NCBI GenBank assembly: GCA_026770615.1
Contig: MU631309.1
Span: 329,283-363,373, forward strand
DNA length: 34,091 nucleotides
Source of the DNA: Pavlovales sp. CCMP2436
Taxonomy: Eukaryota > Haptophyta > Pavlovophyceae > Pavlovales
Direction of reading: 5' to 3'
Below are positions 29,599 through 34,091 of the stretch, in pieces (position 1 is the stretch's first letter; each line of letters begins with the position of its first letter). The notes beneath the pieces are model-generated. The model was not told the DNA's origin. It made no database searches and saw nothing but the letters and a program-made list of their open reading frames with translations. The position numbers were made by a program, and so were the translations under genes.

Positions 29599-29773
29599 TA
29601 TTCGTTTTGGATATTCGTTTTGGATAGAATTATTGGTATAAAATTAAATTGACGTGAGCTAATGCGCAGCTCGCTTAGCTAACCGCCGAGGGCGGTGATC
29701 TCCAACCCCTGGTCTAGTCCCCGGCGGCGGGGTGACTCAATAATCCTCCACTTATCTTAAAAAAACTCTCTCC

Positions 29774-30376
29774 TCATCTAAGGTGGTTGTGGTTGTTGGC
29801 CTGGGATAAGTGGTTTGGTTCTTCTGTAGTGTGATAGCCGATGTCGCTATGTATCACGCGAATGGGCATAGGTCCGAGTTCTGTTTGTCTAGGTGTGTTT
29901 ATCAGTGTGATTAGTGAATGTTGTCGGAGCCTCCGCCCTGGTCTTGGTGCTGCTGGTGGCGCCCATCGGACGCTTTTAAGTTGATTTGGTAGTGGATGGG
30001 CTGGGTGAGATAGGTTGGGGTCTAGGGCTGCCATATGGAAAAATAAGGTTGGGGTCACGTCTGAACCCGCTTGCTTGCGAGTGGCTATTGCTATGTCGAT
30101 CCGTAGGATGGTTGCTATGCTGTAGAACATGTTGCTGTGTATCCAACCGCCTTCCTTTGCCTGGTATGCCATCGACCACATGGGAGCGGTGCTGTTGCCA
30201 CAGGGATCTATTGGGTCTTCGTCGGGCCGTCTGAGGTCCAGGTGGTTCTGGACGGTTTCGGTAGCGCCCGGGTAGCGGCTGGACCCTTCAGAGTCGAGTT
30301 TCCAGGATTTCTGATTAGGACTTCTGTCCCCGGAGACGGTCTCCCGGACATGTCCATGACCACTCCCCAAGCACAC
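29774..30376 (-). CDS. Possible OTU-like protease fragment of a mobile element
   Basis: A 200-codon minus-strand ORF contains MWSMAYQAKEGGWIHSNMFY followed by SIATILRIDIAIAT, and near the end PIRVIHSDIGYH and NHLSQ. The G-W-I motif, A-T-I-L-R-x-D-I-x-I strand and terminal N-H follow the order of the C-terminal half of OTU cysteine proteases. The catalytic Cys block is not visible and the final HY is HL. Composition is more protein-like than the opposite strand. It may be part of the same element as 30444-31465, but in head-to-head orientation. Confidence 0.35.
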   Translation of the reverse strand: MCLGSGHGHVRETVSGDRSPNQKSWKLDSEGSSRYPGATETVQNHLDLRRPDEDPIDPCGNSTAPMWSMAYQAKEGGWIHSNMFYSIATILRIDIAIATRKQAGSDVTPTLFFHMAALDPNLSHPAHPLPNQLKSVRWAPPAAPRPGRRLRQHSLITLINTPRQTELGPMPIRVIHSDIGYHTTEEPNHLSQANNHNHLR

Positions 30377-30443
30377 AGATACCGCCCCCCCCCGAGCCTG
30401 TTACTCAGAGAGCCTGCGGGGCCAAACAGAGTACACCAAACAC

Positions 30444-31465
30444 ATGGTAACACTGAATCTCAGCTCACACCGCCACAACACCGAGTGGGCGGCAGAATCC
30501 CCTGGGATGGCCACAACTGTGATAAACATCGACGGGAAACCCGAGACGATGGCCCTCACCTGCCCCCTATGCAAGGCACCTGGCCCATCAGACACCAAAC
30601 ACCACCTGTACCACGAGTGCCTGGCGACAAAAGAGCATCGGAATAACCTCCATGGCGCATTCTGCGTCAAATTGGCACTGCGCCTAGGACTCCAGCATCT
30701 AATATGCTGGCTACGCGCATGATTGCGAGACCAGACTACTACTCAGGTCAGATCGGGATGAGCATCAAGGACGAACTCAAGAAATACAGCGAGGGCGAAG
30801 CTCCCAAACCGGGCAAACTATACCTAATACTCCTACACCATAGCCTCGAGATGCGCACGCTACGCAAAACCGCGATTGAGACGTCCGTAGCGGCAACTAA
30901 AGACAAAATATCCGTACATGACGCGCATAAGTTCAAGATAGCCTGGTGGGCCGCCCAGGCAAGCCGAGAGAGTAGCCAAAAAAGGCACGAACCAACCACC
31001 AATGACAAGCGCACACTCACACGGACCAACCCACAGCTACAGCAGAAGGGCGGACGACGTACCACACAACCACCGCCCGTACGTACAACACCACACAAAC
31101 CAATGCCCTCAGTCCCCCTCCAGGCCATACGAGCCGAGCCACGCCATCGCGAACGGATTGCCACACTACAAAACCCTGCCTCCACACCACCAACGGCCTC
31201 GCCAGCCACACCACACGCGTCCTCCCCAAGACCGCCACGCAAACGTACGCAGGGCCAAACCACGCCCGCCACACCCAAGAAGCACTCCGCCACACCAAAG
31301 CCGGACACACCACAGATGCCAACACCAGCCACCCCTCAAGCGCCACAAACAATGGTCGTCCCTGTTGCACCAAATGTAGCCACGCCACCCACGCACACGC
31401 GCACACCGCGCTCATCCAAACGGCCAGTCAGTGGAAGCCTGCCAGACCGCCGCACCACTTACTGA
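30444..31465 (+). pseudogene. Retroelement-like ORF with zinc-knuckle and proline-rich tail
   Basis: A segment TCPLCKAPGPSDTKHHLYHE followed by CLATKEH gives C-x2-C...H-x3-H-x2-C-type ligands, as at the C-terminus of many non-LTR retrotransposon polyproteins. After a frameshift near 30710 it continues PDYYSGQIGMSIKDELKKYS, LYLILLHHSLEMRTLRKTAI and KFKIAWWAAQASRES. A long Pro/Thr/Arg/Lys-rich tail ends at 31465. The left part of the reading frame (before 30444) is not convincing. The tail could be a spacer rather than real protein. Confidence 0.45.
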
Positions 31466-32160
31466 ATGGGAACAGCTACAGATTCTCGAGCCATCAACAG
31501 TGACTATGCCCGCCTCGCTACACGACACCACAACAAGCCCACCACGCAAACGCACATAGAGCCGAGCCAAGCCCGCCACACCACAGCGGCGGACTCCAGC
31601 CACCCCTAAACCGGCCTTTCCACAGAGGCCAACCCCAACCGCACCGCAGGCGCCACAGGCAGCAACCGCCCACATCACAGCAGATACGGAGATGCGAATG
31701 CCTCACTCGCGCATATTGCGCTCATACAAACGCTCACTGGAAGCCAGCCAGTCCTGCACACCACCTACGTAACGGGGCCTGACACAACAGCCGCCCGTGA
31801 AACGGAGGCGGTCGCACATGCTGCGGCCCCCAACAGACAATAGCGAAACGACCGCCATCAGAGCTCCACACCACCGTGCTCTGCGCTCATCCACGCGGCC
31901 CAAAGCAGCGACACAGACCCGCACACCCCAGCAGCCAACAGAGGCGCGCCAAAAGCGCAAGAAAAGAGAGGAACAATGCCTCGGAAACACCCCCCAACAT
32001 ATTGAGCCCGAGGCCCACCCTCCTGGAGGGGTGGGGTAGACCGGGACCACATTATTGAGCCCCCCACCGTGTGATCCTTGCCCCTTGTGGGCAAGGATCA
32101 CACAGTGAGATACAGGCTGTCGGAGGTTATTTGTCTGTTTTTTGTGCTGCAGGTGCGGCA
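31466..32160 (+). repeat. Degenerate Pro-coding tandem repeats
   Basis: Segments resembling the end of the preceding ORF recur: GCGCTCATCCAAACGGCCAG at 31408, a CGCTCATACAAACG-like copy near 31709 and CGCTCATCCACGCGGCCC near 31881, each followed by CCACACC/CCGCACC-type sequence. The spacing is irregular (about 300 and 170 bp). No gene is supported. Confidence 0.5.
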
Positions 32161-32300
32161 TGTGCGCAGGCGAGCTGCATTTTGAGGCGAGCGAGACACA
32201 GCAGCGGCCGGTCAGCGCGTCAGTCAGAGAGTCATTGACTGTCGTGTCTGATCAGCCGTAGCGGTGGGGATGGTATCCGTGTGCTCTGCAAAGGTCCCTT

Positions 32301-32378
32301 GATCCGAGTGTTTTCTCAACACTTGGGTCCGGTGGAGACCTGTCAGAGAACGGACGTGTTTCTAGATATTTACACACC
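32301..32378. repeat. Dispersed repeat R1, copy 2
   Basis: It matches 11489-11567 with few substitutions and one extra T. It lies about 0.8 kb downstream of the proline-rich ORF and could be the 3' end of that element. Confidence 0.8.
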
Positions 32379-32601
32379 TAACCAAAGGGTGCCCACCTAA
32401 AGACGCCAAAGACGTGCAGCTATAGAATTGTACTCGGGACCTCCGCCCAAAGGGGGGGGTCCTAAACCATTAGACTAGAATCACTTTTGTATGGGAAATT
32501 ACTGTCTTATGAAAAAATCCCACGCCGAGGTTTTACAGCATGGCGGGGAATCGAAAATATTTATCATAAGTTCTGATACAAGTAGAACCCTGAAGATACA
32601 C

Positions 32602-32650
32602 ATATATATATTTAACGGCTCAGCATGGTTCAACAGGTGTTGTTCACTCA
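32602..32650 (-). mobile_element. LINE-A 3'-end fragment (inverted)
   Basis: The reverse complement reads TGAGTGAACAACACCTGTTG … GAACCATGCTGAGCCG plus an AT tail, as at 1640-1696 and 15800-15846. It joins directly to a MITE at the point where the MITE terminus should continue, so it either inserted there or replaced the end. Confidence 0.8.
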
Positions 32651-32799
32651 TAAGAACGGCGCTTATTGAGGCTGAGGCTGAGTTTCTTAGCAAATTACAT
32701 ACAAACAATTGCTAAATTTTGGTAAAATTACGATTGAAGGGCAAAAAAACGAGGCTCAGTTTCTTAACACGACGGTTTCTTATTGCCCGCGATCCCCTG
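32651..32799. mobile_element. MITE copy missing one terminus
   Basis: TAAGAACGGCGC…GAGGCTGAGGCTGAGTTTCT and the right end TTATTGCCCGCGATCCCCTG (TA follows at 32800-32801) match the family at 29440 and 3342. The left terminus is replaced by the LINE-A fragment. Confidence 0.75.
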
Positions 32800-32807
32800 T
32801 ACAGTAG

Positions 32808-33019
32808 ACGCAGAATTGGTCAGGGAACAACTGTGTTACCACGGTTCGACATCTGATTCTGCAGTGAATGACAAGAAAATTTACCTCCAAAGTTAGGGTG
32901 GTATTTTGAGCTTGTACAGTGTAAAACCACCCTCACTTTGGAGGCCATTTTCTTGTCATTCACTTCGGAATCAGGCGCCGGACCGCATCACCGAAGTTGT
33001 TCCCAGCTCAATTCTGCGT
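32808..33019. repeat. 212-bp imperfect palindrome upstream of a host gene
   Basis: The left arm (32808-32906) is the reverse complement of 32922-33019 with scattered mismatches; the best part is GAATGACAAGAAAAT…CCTCCAAAG…AGGGTGGT against its partner. A 15-bp loop (GAGCTTGTACAGTGT) separates the arms. It could be a foldback MITE; no target duplication is clear. Confidence 0.85.
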
Positions 33020-33185
33020 GAAGAGGTATCTTCAAGGTTCTACTATTACTGCAACATGATGATAACTTTTTTCACTTTTCCATATACCTCCAACAGGGGT
33101 ACACGGCGAAACCAACAGGAGTCCCTGCTGGTTTTCGCGATGTTCAGTATGTACACTGTATAGAGGCAAAAAAAGCGTTGACACG

Positions 33186-34064
33186 ATGGACTCGTTTGTG
33201 CAGGAGCTACCGCGCGCACACGGCCGCTTCGCCTTCGAGTCGCGGCCGCTCTCGACGCTCGTCGACGGCGTCGCGGCGCAGGTGCGGTACGAGCTGCATG
33301 CGGGCAGCGAGCTCCACGAGCTGCTTGGCGGTAGCGCGCGCGAGGCGGCGGCGCTCTCCGCGATCGACGGGCAGATGGCCGCGCTGCTCGGCGGCCCGGC
33401 CGACGAGTACCCCGCGCTCCGCGGCCACAGCATGCCGCCGCAGTCGGCCGTGGCATGGTTGTGCCGCGCGTCGGCGGGTGGGCTCGGTGGTGCGAGGAGC
33501 AGCGGCGGCGGTTTTCTGTCTTCGCGCGAGTGGAGCAACGCGGCGGGCTGGGCGCAAGTGATGGCGAGCGCGGCGCTCGAGCTCGTCGCGCCCTTTGACG
33601 GCGTACGCGTCGTGGCCGAACTCTCGCCAGCCGGTGCGCACGAGAGCTTCACTGTCGATTACTGCACTCGCAAGGGCGCGGGCAGGTGCGCTCTCTCCCT
33701 CTCTCTCTCGCCCCCTCTCTCTCGCCCTGGCCCTGGCCCTCTGCCCCTCGCCCTCTGTTCCTCGCCCTCGCCCTCAGCTCTGAATCCTGGCCCTGGTCCT
33801 TAACTTCAACCTAACACCACCCCGTCCCTCGTCTCCCTCTCAACTGGCTGCCTGCCCCGATGATGTTACTGAATAACGTGCAGCGTGCGCGTGTGTGACC
33901 GCGCACACGTTGCGCACTCCTTCCGAGGCGAGCTCTTCGGGAAAGCACAGGCGCTGCACGGCATCACCTTTGGCGTCGAGGCCACTGTGGCGTGCGTGGA
34001 CGCCTCGCGCCTGCCAGGGGCTGCTGAACTGAGCGCGGCTGTTCGCTCCGCGCTGCAAGAGTGA
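33186..34064 (+). CDS. Host gene, spliced; second exon resembles PTPS-family domain (partial at window end)
   Basis: Exon 1 (33186-33685) begins MDSFVQELPRAHGRFAFES. It ends in phase 2 at CAG|GTGCG, where the reading frame turns into Ser/Leu/Pro low complexity. A CT-rich intron (33686-33883) ends GTGCAG. Exon 2 resumes SVRVCDRAHVAHSFRGELFG and then QALHGITFGVEATV. This pattern (H-S-F, F-G-x-A-Q-x-L-H-G) resembles the 6-pyruvoyl-tetrahydropterin synthase-like family, although the second His of the usual HGH motif is Ile. Reading meets TGA at 34062-34064, but CAAGA|GTGAGG at 34061 is also a good splice donor, so the gene may continue. A TATAGAGG-like box lies about 28 bp before the ATG. Exon 1 has no recognised domain. 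Confidence 0.6.
33686..33883 (+). other. Pyrimidine-rich intron
   Basis: GT at 33686-33687 and AG at 33882-33883 bound a CTCTCTCC/CTGGCCCTGGCC-rich intron of 198 bp. Splicing keeps a protein-like frame, whereas reading through gives low-complexity sequence. Confidence 0.7.
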
Positions 34065-34091
34065 GGCGCACCTACCCCCACCCCTACCCTT

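Noticed and set aside
30748..31415. Minus-strand ORFs of 130-190 codons opposite the proline-rich tail
   Set aside because: Trp/Gly/Val-rich antisense of Pro/Thr codons; no independent support.
32380..32480. tRNA or small structured RNA near GGGACCTCCGCC...GGGGGGGTCC
   Set aside because: Only a short G/C hairpin is visible; no acceptor, anticodon or TTC-loop arrangement.

Overview
The window looks like nuclear DNA of a unicellular eukaryote, most likely a microalga (inference). The evidence is GC-rich flanks carrying nested retrotransposons and MITEs, an intron-containing gene at the right end, and an AT-rich island holding a decayed polinton-like virus (PLV), a group known mainly from algae and other protists. 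I cannot name the species.

Left flank (1-14059, mostly GC-rich): the 3' part of a LINE-like retroelement ('LINE-A', 1-1696) encodes a protein with a possible PD-(D/E)XK nuclease core. Low-complexity intergenic DNA follows. Then comes a nested structure: a long-armed foldback element (3601-10996) is interrupted by a near-complete but frameshifted Ty1/copia retrotransposon on the minus strand (3824-10348, two LTRs, 5-bp target duplication AATAA). To its right are two MITEs, a TG-rich minisatellite and unremarkable spacer.

Central island (about 14060-29290, AT-rich): the PLV. Recognisable genes are an A-type (TVpol-like) polymerase fused to an S3H helicase, a double-jelly-roll major capsid protein (MCP), an FtsK/HerA (A32-like) packaging ATPase, a candidate minor capsid protein, a lipase-like alpha/beta hydrolase, a very long fibre/adhesin with LamG-like regions, a small zinc-ribbon/RING-like protein and several small proteins of unknown role. 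Nearly all are broken by frameshifts, stops and retroelement insertions; the zinc-finger gene at 27865-28242 is intact. The MCP is split into at least four pieces. Its two ends lie fused together in the middle of the island (19910-20473, +), while its two inner pieces lie inverted at the extreme left and right edges. That arrangement suggests self-insertion or a related rearrangement. No integrase or recombinase was found.

Retroelement traffic links flanks and island. 5'-truncated LINE-A and LINE-B 3' ends, some flanked by 10-15-bp target duplications, interrupt the viral polymerase, a small viral gene and the fibre gene, and one abuts and extends the start of the packaging ATPase. The C-termini of LINE-A and LINE-B are similar, so they appear to be relatives.

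Right flank (29291-34091): a MITE, a possible OTU-like ORF, a retroelement ORF with a zinc-knuckle signature and a proline-rich tail, proline-coding tandem repeats, MITE and LINE fragments, and a 212-bp near-perfect palindrome just upstream of a host gene. That gene has at least two exons; the second resembles the 6-pyruvoyl-tetrahydropterin synthase family. It runs off the window.
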